Counted from the first letter of the stretch, positions 15,142 to 25,669 are shown. The stretch is 64,000 nucleotides of DNA from Arthrobacter sp. ov407 (GCF_900102895.1 NZ_FNGD01000011.1:1-64000); one strand, 5' to 3'. Program-made: numbers and translations. Notes: generated by a model from the letters alone, not told the origin.

Positions 15142-16362
15142 TCAGGGCATCTGCCGTTTCTGCCAGACCTCCGGGTAGCCGGGCAGGTCCTCGCCGCCGA
15201 ACTTGGCGTAGTGCCCGCTGGGCATGCCCTGGTTCCGCTGCAGCCAGTCGTCCAATTCGTTCGCGAGGATAGGCTTCTGCGGCAGAACCCATTCGGTCGG
15301 GATCTGCTCGCCCTTGAAGATCTTTTCCAGTGCCAGCAGCGGGGTTCGCCATTGGAAGTTCGAGTAGACCGGGGCCATGGCGTCGATCCCGGTTTGCTTC
15401 CACTTGGTCAGGAAGCTCATCTCATCTTCGCCGGTCATCACGGGCAGCTTCTTGCCGGCATCTTCGAAGGCCTCGAGGGCAGCCACCGCACCGTCTCCGG
15501 CATCCATCCAAACGCCCTTGACGTCACCTGTGGCCAATTCATCGGAGATGATGTTCTTGATCTTGGTAGGGTCGGCGCCGGTGAAGTAGTCCTTGGCCTG
15601 GATTCCCTTTTCCTCGAAGATCTTCTTGGCCGCCGCCCAGCGGTGCTCCAAGACATCCACACCCGGGAGGATGCGAAGGGCAACGACCTTGTCCCCGGAC
15701 TGAAGCCTCTCACTCAGGAAGGTGGCGGTGTCGATGCCCCAGGCGAACCCACCGATCGGGTGGATGAACGTGGTGGCACAGTCAGTCTCCACACCGCGGT
15801 CAAACACCACCACGGGCTTGCCTGTCTGGCAGGCACGTTCGACGGCTTGGGTGAGGGCGGCCGTGGAATTGGGTGAAATGACGAACGCATCGCATTTGCC
15901 CTCGGCGATGAAATAGTCAATGTCCGCAATTTGGGTGTTGTCATTGTCCTTGGCGTCCCGGGTCTCCATTTCAGAAATGACGCCGGTGCCCTGGAGTGCC
16001 TTGAGTTGCTGGTTCATGGTGATCCAGCCGGTTTGCCGCCAGGGGTTGGAGATGGAGGCGTTGGCGAAGCAGACCTTGTGCGCTCCCGGGGACTTGAACT
16101 TGGACGTGTCCGTCATCGGGCCCGCGATGTACTGCAGGTAGGGCTGCTCCGGGTTCCCTTCAAAGGTTGCCGACCGCTGCTGGTTCTGTGTGTCGTAGAG
16201 CGCCTGGTCAAACCAGTCTTTGCTTGCGGGACTGGATGCCGCGGCAGAGCCGGTGCCGGTCCCTGTCGTTTGGGTGACGGATGGCTCGGTGGTACATGCG
16301 GTCAGGGCCACCAGCGGCAATGCTGCGGCAAGGGCGATCGCGCGGACAGAGTTATTGCGCAT
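15142..16362 (-). CDS. CUT2-type sugar ABC transporter, substrate-binding lipoprotein
   Basis: 406 aa. The N-terminus is a lipoprotein signal with lipobox LTAC (Cys23), followed by a Ser/Thr/Gly-rich linker. The mature part is a two-lobed periplasmic-binding (Peripla_BP_4) fold: KVCFANASISNPWRQTG, IAEGKCDAFVISPNSTAALTQAV, GKPVVVFDRGV and GVWMDAGDGAVAALEAFEDAG are the expected strand-helix units. It starts 1 base inside the permease stop (TGATG). Ligand unknown, but the family binds monosaccharides or related polyols. Confidence 0.9.
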   Translation of the reverse strand: MRNNSVRAIALAAALPLVALTACTTEPSVTQTTGTGTGSAAASSPASKDWFDQALYDTQNQQRSATFEGNPEQPYLQYIAGPMTDTSKFKSPGAHKVCFANASISNPWRQTGWITMNQQLKALQGTGVISEMETRDAKDNDNTQIADIDYFIAEGKCDAFVISPNSTAALTQAVERACQTGKPVVVFDRGVETDCATTFIHPIGGFAWGIDTATFLSERLQSGDKVVALRILPGVDVLEHRWAAAKKIFEEKGIQAKDYFTGADPTKIKNIISDELATGDVKGVWMDAGDGAVAALEAFEDAGKKLPVMTGEDEMSFLTKWKQTGIDAMAPVYSNFQWRTPLLALEKIFKGEQIPTEWVLPQKPILANELDDWLQRNQGMPSGHYAKFGGEDLPGYPEVWQKRQMP

Positions 16363-17474
16363 CAGACTCTTTCTCCTCCTTGTTCGGTGCCCTCGGCGGG
16401 CGTGGGTGCTGCGGCCAACTGGTGCTGTTCGTCATGGGCAGCGGAACTGGCTCCCTTGCGCTTGCGCTGCCACGACCTGGATGCCGCGGCCACGGCGATG
16501 ATGATGATTGCTCCTTGGACCGTGTCCCGCCACGTTGCCTGGAGACCCATGAAATTCAGGAGGGTGAACAGGGACTCGAGGGCGAACGCCCCGGCCGCGG
16601 CGGACAGGACCCAGCCGCGCCCGCCGCCCAGCACAACGCCGCCGAGGACGACGGCGGTGATCGCTGTGAACTCGTAACCGCGCCCCACCGACGGGTGCAC
16701 GCCCGCGTAGCCCACGAGCAGGATGCCGGCCACGGTGGCCGACAGTGACGACATCATGAAGGCCCGCGTCCGCACCCACCAGACGCGCGAGCCGGCCAGT
16801 GCGGCCGCCTCAGGATTGTCCCCGACCGCGATAAGCATGCGGCCGTAGGGGCGGCGCATCAGGACGAACCCCGCGACCGCCACCGCTGTCAGGATAATGA
16901 CCGGGTAGGGAATGACGTCCAGGACCGGAACGTCCTGGATGCCGCCGCGCCCGATCTGCCGGAAGCTGTCCGCAGGGTTCCCTTGGGCCGCGCCGCCGGT
17001 CCAGTAGAGGACCAGCCCGAGCAGCGCCAGCATCATGCCCAGCGTGACAATGAAACTAGGGACTTGTAGCAAGGTTGTGATCAGTCCGTTCACCAGTCCG
17101 ACGAAGGCGCCCAGCACCAGCATCAGGACCAGCACGGGGATCACTTTGGAATCGTCCTGCCGTATCAGGTTGCCGGCAACGATGACCTGCATCGTCACGA
17201 CCGATCCCATCGACAGGTCGAATTCCCCGCCGACAATGACGAAGTACTGGCCGATGGCGGCGATGGCAATGGGGGCAGTCCTGCCGACGAACCGGATGAA
17301 GGAGCTCGGCTCCCCGAAGGACGGGTTTAAGACGATGATGGCCGCCAGGAGGCCGATCAGCAGGACGAAGACGGCGCCGCCGGGGGTGCGCACGGCGCGC
17401 AGGAGCCGCTCGGAACGGCTGGCACGGTTCTGCTTGAGAATGGCGCTGCGCTCGGAGTTCAGTGCCGTACTCAT
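16362..17474 (-). CDS. CUT2-type sugar ABC transporter, permease
   Basis: 370 aa, with 8-10 hydrophobic segments and an N-terminal basic cytoplasmic tail. FDLSMGSVVTMQVIVAG and ALAGSRVWWVRTRAFMMSSLSATVAG match the RbsC/YtfT-type BPD_transp_2 fold, where the D-L-S-x-G loop is conserved. The C-terminus is a basic plus Ala/Pro-rich tail. It pairs with the second permease at 17471, overlapping it by 4 bases, to form the membrane channel for the adjacent ATPase and binding protein. Confidence 0.9.
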   Translation of the reverse strand: MSTALNSERSAILKQNRASRSERLLRAVRTPGGAVFVLLIGLLAAIIVLNPSFGEPSSFIRFVGRTAPIAIAAIGQYFVIVGGEFDLSMGSVVTMQVIVAGNLIRQDDSKVIPVLVLMLVLGAFVGLVNGLITTLLQVPSFIVTLGMMLALLGLVLYWTGGAAQGNPADSFRQIGRGGIQDVPVLDVIPYPVIILTAVAVAGFVLMRRPYGRMLIAVGDNPEAAALAGSRVWWVRTRAFMMSSLSATVAGILLVGYAGVHPSVGRGYEFTAITAVVLGGVVLGGGRGWVLSAAAGAFALESLFTLLNFMGLQATWRDTVQGAIIIIAVAAASRSWQRKRKGASSAAHDEQHQLAAAPTPAEGTEQGGERV

Positions 17475-18508
17475 GGCCCCTCCACGGGCACAGGCTGGGC
17501 CGCGGGTGTTTCCGCGGAACCTTTCGCGGGGAACCGTTCCGGTCTGCTGACGATCCGGCGCCGGGCATAGACGGCGACCGCGAGCACGATGACTACGCCC
17601 CTGACCACATCCTTCAGAAACGGGTTGACCTGCATGACGGACATGATGTTGTCCAGCATGGCAAAGATCAGCACGCCGCCGAGGGTGCCGGTGATAGTTC
17701 CTTTGCCACCGGAGAGCAACGTGCCGCCGAGCACAACTGCGGCGATGGAGAGCAGATCGTAGCCGCCCTGGGAACCTACAGTGGGACTGCCCACGCCCAG
17801 CCTGCTGGCCAGGAGCAGCCCTGCCATCCCTGCCAGGACGGAACAGATGACGTGCGCCGTAATGACAGGCACGTCAACGCGGATTCCGGAAGTACGGGCG
17901 ACGGCAATGTCGCCGCCGACAGCGTACAGATGGTGCCCGACGCGTGTGCGGTGCAGGAGCAGCATGGCCAGCCCCGCACAGGCCAGCATAATGATCGTGG
18001 AGATCGGAACCGGACCGAGCCCCGTGGCCCCGACCATGCGGAACGCAAGCGGTGTCTCACCGAAGCTGCCCTTGAAATTGGTGGCGAGGTAGCCGCTGAT
18101 GATCAGGCCCACGCCAAGCGTGGCGATGAAGCCGTGCACATTCAGGCGGGCGACGATCAGCCCGTTCGCGAGTCCAATGACTGCTGCCGTCCCCAGCGTC
18201 AGCAGGACTGCGGACAGGACGTTGTTTGGGTTGTTGGCCATCACGCCGGCGGCGATGAGGCTGGCCAGGCTGGTGACGTAGGGAACTGACAGATCCAGGC
18301 TGCCTGCGAGGATGACCAGCGTCTGGCCGATCGCGATGAAGCCCAGAACGCTGGTTCCGGTGAGGATGCTCGAGATATTTCCTGGGCTGAAAAAACTCCG
18401 CCCGATGGAGTTCACTAACAACGCACCCAGAATGAGCGTCACGAGCGCCACGAGGTAGACGATCTGGGTGGAGGACAGTCTCTGGAAGAAGCCCGCTCGC
18501 TGATTCAT
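17471..18508 (-). CDS. CUT2-type sugar ABC transporter, permease
   Basis: 345 aa, the second BPD_transp_2 permease. It has the SLDLSVPYVTSLASLIAAGVMA loop and the ALAIGLANGLIVARLNVHGFIATLG block (as AAVIGLANG...) characteristic of RbsC. Its ATG overlaps the ATPase stop by 4 bases (ATGA), and its own stop overlaps the next permease start, so all four transport genes are coupled. Two different permeases suggest a heterodimeric channel, as in XylH/YtfT-YjfF type systems. Confidence 0.9.
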   Translation of the reverse strand: MNQRAGFFQRLSSTQIVYLVALVTLILGALLVNSIGRSFFSPGNISSILTGTSVLGFIAIGQTLVILAGSLDLSVPYVTSLASLIAAGVMANNPNNVLSAVLLTLGTAAVIGLANGLIVARLNVHGFIATLGVGLIISGYLATNFKGSFGETPLAFRMVGATGLGPVPISTIIMLACAGLAMLLLHRTRVGHHLYAVGGDIAVARTSGIRVDVPVITAHVICSVLAGMAGLLLASRLGVGSPTVGSQGGYDLLSIAAVVLGGTLLSGGKGTITGTLGGVLIFAMLDNIMSVMQVNPFLKDVVRGVVIVLAVAVYARRRIVSRPERFPAKGSAETPAAQPVPVEGP

Positions 18509-20085
18509 GCCTCTCCTTCGGGTGCCGTCCTGGCGCCGGTTCCCAGCTGCAGGATGGCTTCTTCTGACGTTCCGGCAGGCAGTTCACCGACGAGCCGGCC
18601 ATCACGCAGGACAAGGATGCGGTCCGACAGGCCGATAACTTCAGGAAGCTCGCTGGACACCATCAAGATGGCCTTGCCCTCCGCCGCGAGCTGGCGCATC
18701 AGCCGGTACACCGCCACTTTGGCTCCCACGTCAATGCCGCGGGTGGGTTCATCCAGCAGGACGAGCCGGGGGCGGATAGCCAGCCACTTGGCGAGGACCA
18801 CTTTTTGTTGGTTGCCGCCCGACAGGTACTGCACCTCCTGGTCCAGGTCCCGGGCGATAACCTCGAGGGAGGAGAATACGCCCGGAATTTCTGTCCTGAC
18901 GGCTCCAGTGCGGCGCGGAAAGACCGACCTGATCACACTGAGTGCGTTGTCCAGGATGGACTGGTTCAGGCTCAGGCCCTCAGCCTTGCGGTCCTCTGTG
19001 ATCAGGGCCATCCGTGCCCGCACGCCTTGGCGGGGTAACTTGGGCATCAGCTCCACGCCTGCCATTTTCATCGTTCCGCGGGTGAAGGGCGCTGCGCCAA
19101 AGATGCCGTGAAGCAATTCCGTGCGGCCGGACCCTTGAAGCCCTGCCAGGCCAACAATCTCGCCGGGCCGAATGCTGAGGCTGATTCCGTCCAGCTGCCC
19201 GTTTCCGGCGCCCTGCAACTCGAGGATCGGCTTCTCCTCAACGCCGTCAGCGTCCACGTCCTCCCGGGGTAATTTGTCCGGGAAGAACGCCGAGATGGGA
19301 CGGCCCACCATCAGCCGGACCAGCCGGGCGTCGTCGAGCTCGGAGGCGGGTAGGGTGCTGACCACTTTGCCGTCTTTCAGGACGGTGATGACGTCGCAGA
19401 GGTCGAACACTTCGCGGAGACGGTGGGAGACGTAGAGGATGGCCGTGCCACGTTCACGGAGGCGTGCCACGATCTCGTAGAGAAGTTCGACCTCGGCGCC
19501 GGCCAGGGCCGCAGTCGGCTCGTCCATGGAGATGATCCGAGCGTCGTAGCTGACCGCCTTCGCGATCTCCACTACCTGCTGCTCAGCCACAGTCAGGCTC
19601 CGCACCTGCGTGGTGGGCCGGATGGCGGCGATCCCCAGAGAATCAAGCAACTCCGCCGTTTGCGAATTCATCAGGGTCTTGTTCACGAGTAGTCCGCGGC
19701 GCGGCTCCCGGCCAAGGTAGATGTTCTCGGCCACCGTCCGGTCGGGGAGGAGGTTGAACTCCTGGAACACGGATGACAGCCCCGCTTCGTGTGCCTTCGT
19801 GGGGTGGCTGAAGTTCACTTCCTGGCCGTCCAGGAGTACCGTTCCGGCGTCGGGCTGGTACACCCCGGCCAGCACCTTCATCAGGGTGGACTTTCCGGCG
19901 CCGTTTTCCCCCACGAGCCCGTGCACCTGGCCTCGGTGAAGGCTGAGATGGGCATCTTCCAGTACGGGTACGCCGAAAAAACTCTTGGTCAGTCCGCGGA
20001 CCTCCAGGATTGGCGGTGGTGCCGGAGAGCCGGAGTGGAGCGCCTCGGAAGCATTCATGGCATCAGTTTCGTTGTGGTTCTCCAT
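18505..20085 (-). CDS. CUT2-type sugar ABC transporter, tandem ATPase
   Basis: 526 aa. The ATG at 20085 is chosen because GGAGGG lies 7 bases upstream; an upstream GTG at 20100 lacks a site. It has two ABC domains in tandem, as in RbsA/XylG. The first has Walker A GENGAGKST near residue 60 and the Walker B region IISMDEPTAAL. The second has a degenerate Walker A, GLQGSGRTEL, then signature YLSGGNQQKVVLAKWLA and LLDEPTRGIDVGAK. A degenerate second Walker A is normal for this family. The 94-base gap to the upstream isomerase gene could hold an internal promoter. Confidence 0.93.
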   Translation of the reverse strand: MENHNETDAMNASEALHSGSPAPPPILEVRGLTKSFFGVPVLEDAHLSLHRGQVHGLVGENGAGKSTLMKVLAGVYQPDAGTVLLDGQEVNFSHPTKAHEAGLSSVFQEFNLLPDRTVAENIYLGREPRRGLLVNKTLMNSQTAELLDSLGIAAIRPTTQVRSLTVAEQQVVEIAKAVSYDARIISMDEPTAALAGAEVELLYEIVARLRERGTAILYVSHRLREVFDLCDVITVLKDGKVVSTLPASELDDARLVRLMVGRPISAFFPDKLPREDVDADGVEEKPILELQGAGNGQLDGISLSIRPGEIVGLAGLQGSGRTELLHGIFGAAPFTRGTMKMAGVELMPKLPRQGVRARMALITEDRKAEGLSLNQSILDNALSVIRSVFPRRTGAVRTEIPGVFSSLEVIARDLDQEVQYLSGGNQQKVVLAKWLAIRPRLVLLDEPTRGIDVGAKVAVYRLMRQLAAEGKAILMVSSELPEVIGLSDRILVLRDGRLVGELPAGTSEEAILQLGTGARTAPEGEA

Positions 20086-20179
20086 CGATGCGCCCTCCAC
20101 GAGCTAACTGTTACAGCACCGGTTCTGATCCGTCAAGGAATAAACGAGCGTTCACTATTGCCGCTTTTCGCCCAGTTCC

Positions 20180-21175
<996 letters not shown>

Positions 21176-21176
21176 A

Positions 21177-22370
21177 TCAGGCTCCTTCGGTAGTCGTCTG
21201 GGTGGTCGGTGCGGGCGGGGTGAGCTGGACGAGCGAGCTTTTGGCCGCGGCGCTTTCTTCCACGGCCGTGAGGATCCGCTGGACGGCCAAGCCGTCCTCG
21301 AACGACGGCGAGGGCTGGGTTCCATTGCCCACCGCCACGAGGAAGTCGCGGATCTCGTGCGTGAACGTGTGTTCCCAGCCGATCACGTGGCCTTGCGGCC
21401 ACCAGGCTTCAAGATACGGGTGCTCGGGTTCGTTGACGAGGATCCGGCGGAAGCCCTGTTCGCGGACGGGCAGCGTGGCGTCCAAGAAGCCGAGCACGTT
21501 CAGGTTCTCCAGATCAAACAGCAGTGCGCCCTTGTCGCCGTAGATCTCCAGCTTGAGCGAGTTCTTCTGGCCGGTGGCCACCCGGGAGACCTCCACCGAG
21601 GCGATGGCCCCGGACGCGAGGGTCAGCGTGGCCCACGCGGCGTCGTCAACCGTCACCTGTTCCGGACCATTGGGGCCGGGCCGGCTGGGCGTGAAGGTGT
21701 GCAGCCGGCCGGCGACTTCAGTGACCTGCTCGCCCAGGAGGAACAGCACCTGGTCAATCGCATGGCTGGCGATGTCGCCCAGCGCCCCCGAGCCCGCGGT
21801 TTCCTTGTTTAGCCGCCAGGTCATGGGCGAGTCCGGGTCCACGAGCCAGTCCTGCAGGTAGGCCGCGCGGACGTGCCGGACGGTGCCGAGCCGGCCCTCC
21901 GCGATCAGCTCCCGGGCCAGAGCCAGGGCCGGGACCCGGCGGTAGTTGAAGCCGATCATGGACTGCACCCCGTTGTCCTGGGCGCTCCGGGCCGCCGCCG
22001 CCATGGCCTCGGCCTCGGCCAGAGTGTTGGCCAGCGGCTTTTCGACGAGGACGTGCTTGCCGGCGGCCAGCGCGGCGATGGCGATTTCCGCGTGCATGAA
22101 CCCCGGCGCACAGATATCGACGATCTGGACGTCATCGCGGGCGATCACCTCGCGCCAGTCCGTGGCGGACTCGGCCCAGCCGTACTTCGCGGCCGCCTCG
22201 GCGACCCCCTCCGGGTCGCGTCCGACGAGGACGCGCCGTTCGAACGCCGGGACGTCGAAGTAGCTGGCAACATTGCGCCAGGCATTCGAGTGGGCCTTGC
22301 CCATGAACGCGTACCCGATCATGGCCACCCCCAGAGGGGGAGGGCCGGGGGTGGTTTCGTGGGGGTTCAT
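21177..22370 (-). CDS. Gfo/Idh/MocA oxidoreductase, sugar/glycoside dehydrogenase
   Basis: 397 aa. The NAD-binding N-terminus has IGYAFMGKAHSNAWRN, a Rossmann loop variant with a GxxMGKAHS motif. VEKPLANTLAEA carries the catalytic-type EKP Lys. FNYRRVPALALAREL, YLQDWLVDPDSPMTWR and GSGALGDIASHAIDQ are the substrate-domain signatures. This combination (GFMGKAHS, FNYRRxPA, LQDWxxDPxSPxxWR, GSGALGDIxxH) closely resembles bacterial levoglucosan dehydrogenase as I remember it, an enzyme that oxidises the C3 hydroxyl of a sugar. It ends 2 bases before the next gene. Function as a C3 dehydrogenase of a glycoside is an inference. Confidence 0.88.
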   Translation of the reverse strand: MNPHETTPGPPPLGVAMIGYAFMGKAHSNAWRNVASYFDVPAFERRVLVGRDPEGVAEAAAKYGWAESATDWREVIARDDVQIVDICAPGFMHAEIAIAALAAGKHVLVEKPLANTLAEAEAMAAAARSAQDNGVQSMIGFNYRRVPALALARELIAEGRLGTVRHVRAAYLQDWLVDPDSPMTWRLNKETAGSGALGDIASHAIDQVLFLLGEQVTEVAGRLHTFTPSRPGPNGPEQVTVDDAAWATLTLASGAIASVEVSRVATGQKNSLKLEIYGDKGALLFDLENLNVLGFLDATLPVREQGFRRILVNEPEHPYLEAWWPQGHVIGWEHTFTHEIRDFLVAVGNGTQPSPSFEDGLAVQRILTAVEESAAAKSSLVQLTPPAPTTQTTTEGA

Positions 22371-22379
22371 AGCTGGTTC

Positions 22380-23516
22380 CTAGAGTGTGGAAGCGGTGGG
22401 GTCCCAGTCCTCGGGCAGGGCCGGTACCCGGGCGGCGGAGCTTGCGACGTCCACGAAGGCGCGGGTGTCGATCGACTCGGAGATGGAGGCCATGGTGTCG
22501 AGGATGTGAAACGCCAGCTCGCCCTGGGCCCGGTGCGGCCGGCCCGCGCGCATGGCACGGGCCATTTCGAGCACGCCGGCGCCGCGGCTGGCGGTGGAGC
22601 CGACGGACGGGACGACGGTCCAGTCCTCGGAGCCCAGCGCGCAGATCCGGATGTCGCCGTCGAAGTTGTTCGGGTCCGGCAGCGCGATCGTGGCGTCGGA
22701 GCCGGTGATCTCCACGAAGCCGGCGCGCTGGAACGGTGAGTCGAAGCTGAAGATGCTCTGGCCGGATTCGCCGCCTTCGAACTCCAGGATGGAGCTGACG
22801 TGCGTCGGGACGGTGACGGAGCATTCCTCGCCTGCCTTCGGCCCGGAACCGATCACACGAGTTTCGCGGGACTTGGAGCCGAAAGCTGCCACCCGGCGGA
22901 CGCTGCCGAAGGTCTGGACGAGGGTGGTGAGATAGTACGGGCCGATGTCGAACAGCGGTCCGGCGCCGTCCTGGAACAGGAACGCGGGGTTCGGGTGCCA
23001 GGATTCCGGGCCGGGGGACTGCATCAGGGTCAGCGCGGTCAGCGGCGTGCCGATGTCACCGCGTTCGATCATCCGGCGGGCAGTCTGCAGCCCGGCGCCG
23101 AGGAAGGTGTCCGGGGCGCAGCCGAGCCGGACTCCGACGGCGTCGGCTGCCTTGAGCAGCCCGCGGCCGCTTTCGCGGTCCAGGGAGAAGGGCTTCTCGC
23201 TCCAGACGTGCTTGCCGGCGTGGACGGCCCGGGTGGCCACCTCGACGTGGGCTGCGGGGATGGTCAGGTTGATGACGATCTCGACGTCGGGATTGCCAAG
23301 TACGGCGTCGACGCCGCCGTGGTTTTCAATCCCGTATTCAGCGGCGCGGGTGGCGGCTGCCTCCTCGAAGAGGTCTCCGATGGCGACGACCCTGACGTCC
23401 GGGAAGCTCGTGAGGTTGTCCAGGTACTGCTTGCTGATGACGCCGGCGCCGATGATGCCGACGCCGACGGGGCCCGATCCGAGCGGGCCGAAGGCGGATC
23501 CTGCGGCGTGGCTCAT
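22380..23516 (-). CDS. Gfo/Idh/MocA oxidoreductase
   Basis: 378 aa. The Rossmann GVGIIGAGVISKQYLDNLTS loop and WSEKPFSLDRESGRGLLKAA mark the NAD domain, with the EKP catalytic Lys. The substrate-binding C-terminal sheet follows (GAGPLFDIGPYYLTTLVQTFG). It lacks the levoglucosan-dehydrogenase-like FNYRR and QDW motifs of its neighbour, so the two are not redundant. A second dehydrogenase could reduce a keto-sugar back to the product, closing a redox-neutral route. Its start overlaps the upstream isomerase stop by 4 bases. Confidence 0.88.
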   Translation of the reverse strand: MSHAAGSAFGPLGSGPVGVGIIGAGVISKQYLDNLTSFPDVRVVAIGDLFEEAAATRAAEYGIENHGGVDAVLGNPDVEIVINLTIPAAHVEVATRAVHAGKHVWSEKPFSLDRESGRGLLKAADAVGVRLGCAPDTFLGAGLQTARRMIERGDIGTPLTALTLMQSPGPESWHPNPAFLFQDGAGPLFDIGPYYLTTLVQTFGSVRRVAAFGSKSRETRVIGSGPKAGEECSVTVPTHVSSILEFEGGESGQSIFSFDSPFQRAGFVEITGSDATIALPDPNNFDGDIRICALGSEDWTVVPSVGSTASRGAGVLEMARAMRAGRPHRAQGELAFHILDTMASISESIDTRAFVDVASSAARVPALPEDWDPTASTL

Positions 23517-24253
23517 GCGGAGACTCTCCCGGCGCTGAGGTAGTTGTAGCTGTCCCGGACGGCGTCGAACATGTCGCCCTGGAAGTCGTCGAGTTCGACC
23601 ACGCCGGCCTCAAGCGAACCTGCCGCGTCCAGCACGTCCCAGATGGGCATCTTGCCGTCACCCACGGCGAGCTGGTTGGAGGGGTCCGAGGTGACCGGGC
23701 CGTCCTTGATGTGGATGAACTTCACCCGGTCACCCAGCCGGGCGAGGAGGTCGGCAGGATTCTGGCCGCCGACGGCCGCCCAATACGTGTCCAGTTCGAG
23801 GACGACCTCGGGGTCCAGGTGGTCGGCGAGGTGCTCCAGGGCGGTCTTGCCGTCAATCACGGACTGAACTTCCCACCAGTGGTTGTGGTAGCCGACGCGG
23901 ACGCCGTAGCCGGCTCCCTTGGCCGCTGCGGCGTTGAGCTGCGCGGCGGTTTCCTTGATGTCCTCGATGGTGTTCCAGCGCTCGGTCGGCACGTGCGGAT
24001 CGATGACGGTGCCGATGCCCAACTGCTGGGCGGCGGTGAATATGGCGTCCTGGTCGTCGCTGAGCAGGGGAGCGTGGCCGGACGGTGCGGTGAGGTTGTT
24101 TTCGGCCATGGCCTCCTTGAGTTCAGCGGCTTTGGCGACGAAACGGTAAGGCTCAACCATGGTGAAGCCGATGTCAGCCAGGCGCTGGATGGTTCCAGCG
24201 AGATCCTCTTCCAGGGCCTTGCGGACCGTGTACAGCTGGATCGAGTATGGCAC
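23513..24253 (-). CDS. sugar isomerase/epimerase-family TIM barrel
   Basis: 246 aa from the GTG at 24253 with GAGGAG upstream; the longer open frame to 24451 has no conserved content and crosses the operator candidate. The sequence has SIQLYTVRKALEEDLAGTIQRLADIGFTMVEP, GVRVGYHNHWWEV, VVLELDTYWAAVGGQNPA, FIHIKDGP and GVVELDDF. The H-N-H, E-L-D-T-Y and H-I-K-D pieces are the metal-site and strand signatures of the AP-endonuclease-2/xylose isomerase-like superfamily. It is the first gene of the minus-strand operon, right next to the ROK regulator. Confidence 0.85.
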   Translation of the reverse strand: MPYSIQLYTVRKALEEDLAGTIQRLADIGFTMVEPYRFVAKAAELKEAMAENNLTAPSGHAPLLSDDQDAIFTAAQQLGIGTVIDPHVPTERWNTIEDIKETAAQLNAAAAKGAGYGVRVGYHNHWWEVQSVIDGKTALEHLADHLDPEVVLELDTYWAAVGGQNPADLLARLGDRVKFIHIKDGPVTSDPSNQLAVGDGKMPIWDVLDAAGSLEAGVVELDDFQGDMFDAVRDSYNYLSAGRVSA

Positions 24254-24367
24254 TGTCTCTCCTCGTCGTTGGGGATGAGCCGCAGCCGCCGCGCCTGATG
24301 CCGTACGAGGAATTGTTCGCAGGTTCATGCAGGCCCGATGATCTGGCTCACAGCCAAAACTAGAGAT

Positions 24368-24393
24368 ACTTTTGCCGAGCGTCAAGCAAAAGT
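24368..24393. promoter_or_regulatory. ROK regulator operator candidate, 8-bp perfect arms
   Basis: ACTTTTGC (24368-24375) and GCAAAAGT (24386-24393) are perfect inverted arms separated by 10 bases, giving an AT-rich palindrome inside a GC-rich region. It lies in the 204-base divergent gap, about 65 bases before the ROK start and 115 before the isomerase start. ROK-type repressors bind AT-rich inverted repeats in sugar operons, so this is the most likely operator for both directions. Confidence 0.6.
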
Positions 24394-24457
24394 TGGAAAC
24401 TACGTGTCGATCTTTCCCGGCGTGACATGCAGAAGATCTTCGTGCTATCACTTACTC

Positions 24458-25669
24458 ATGAGTACGCCCGCCGGTACCGAGTCCGCAGCCTTAGAGGCCG
24501 GCGGCAGCCTGTCCCGAGCCGGCGATCTTTTCCAACTCCTGCGTGACGGCAAGGCCAGGACCCGCGCGGAACTGGCCCTGACCACCGGGCTGGCCCGCTC
24601 CACCGTCGCTTCCCGCATCGACGCGCTGATGGTCTCGGGGCTCGTTGGCCCCGCGGGGGAGGCGAGCTCCAGCGGCGGCAGGCCGCCGTCGCGCTATGCC
24701 TTCAACCCGGCCGCCCGCGTAGTCCTGGCGGTGGATGTCGGGGCCACGCACGTGATCATCGCCGTCACGGACCTCGGCGGGAAGGTGCTCGCCGAGCGCC
24801 GGCTGGCGCAGGATGTTGCAGACGGCCCGGTGGTTGTCCTGGACGGTGTGATCGATGAAGGGCTGCGGCTGCTCGGCGAGGCCGGCCGGGGCGCCGCGGA
24901 TCTGGCCGGCGCCGGGATCGGGCTTCCGGGGCCGGTGGAACACGCCACCGGCATGCCGGTGAAGCCGCCGATCATGCCCGGCTGGGACGGGTTCGACGTC
25001 GTCCGTCACGTCCAGCGGTCCCTTCCGGTTCCGGTCCTGGTGGACAACGACGTGAACATCATGGCGCTGGGCGAGCGCACGGCGCACTGGCCCGAGGACG
25101 ACAACTTCCTGTTCATCAAGGTGGCCACCGGCATCGGGGCGGGCATCATCAGCAGCGGCCAGCTCCAGCGCGGCGCCAACGGAACCGCCGGCGACCTCGG
25201 ACACGTCCGGGTTCCGCGCGGCGATGACGTGCTGTGCCGTTGCGGCAACTACGGGTGCCTCGAAGCCCTGGCCTCCGGACCCGCCGTCGCCAAGGCGCTG
25301 ACACAGCGGGGCCTGCCGGCGCACGATGGCGGCGATGTGCTGCGCCTCGTCGCGGCGGGGAACCTGCAGGCCATCCAAGCGTTGCGGCAGGCCGGCAGGG
25401 ACCTCGGCGACGTCCTCTCCACAGTCGTGAACCTGCTGAACCCCTCGGTGATTGTGATCGGCGGAAGCCTCGGCCAGGCCGGGGAGCACCTCATGGCCGG
25501 AGTCCGCGAGGTGGTGTACCGGCGCTCGCTGCCCCTGGCCACGACGCACCTGCGGATCGGCCTGTCCCGGGCCGGGGACCAGGCCGCCATCCTCGGAGCC
25601 AGCCAGATGGTCACGCAGCACGTGCTCTCACCCGCCGTCATTGAGGCGACCCTGCAGGCCACGGGCTAG
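24458..25669 (+). CDS. ROK-family transcriptional regulator
   Basis: 403 aa from the ATG at 24458 (MSTPAG); the longer frame crosses the operator candidate and is rejected. The N-terminal winged helix (RAELALTTGLARSTVASRIDALMVSGLVG) is followed by the sugar-kinase-like ROK domain. VLAVDVGATHVIIAVTDLGGKV is the phosphate-1 loop, VLVDNDVNIMALGE the catalytic-type Asp region and LCRCGNYGCLEALASG the CxCGxxGC zinc motif. A repressor lifted by a sugar is the usual mode. It is divergent from the nine-gene sugar operon and is its probable regulator. Confidence 0.92.
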   Translation: MSTPAGTESAALEAGGSLSRAGDLFQLLRDGKARTRAELALTTGLARSTVASRIDALMVSGLVGPAGEASSSGGRPPSRYAFNPAARVVLAVDVGATHVIIAVTDLGGKVLAERRLAQDVADGPVVVLDGVIDEGLRLLGEAGRGAADLAGAGIGLPGPVEHATGMPVKPPIMPGWDGFDVVRHVQRSLPVPVLVDNDVNIMALGERTAHWPEDDNFLFIKVATGIGAGIISSGQLQRGANGTAGDLGHVRVPRGDDVLCRCGNYGCLEALASGPAVAKALTQRGLPAHDGGDVLRLVAAGNLQAIQALRQAGRDLGDVLSTVVNLLNPSVIVIGGSLGQAGEHLMAGVREVVYRRSLPLATTHLRIGLSRAGDQAAILGASQMVTQHVLSPAVIEATLQATG

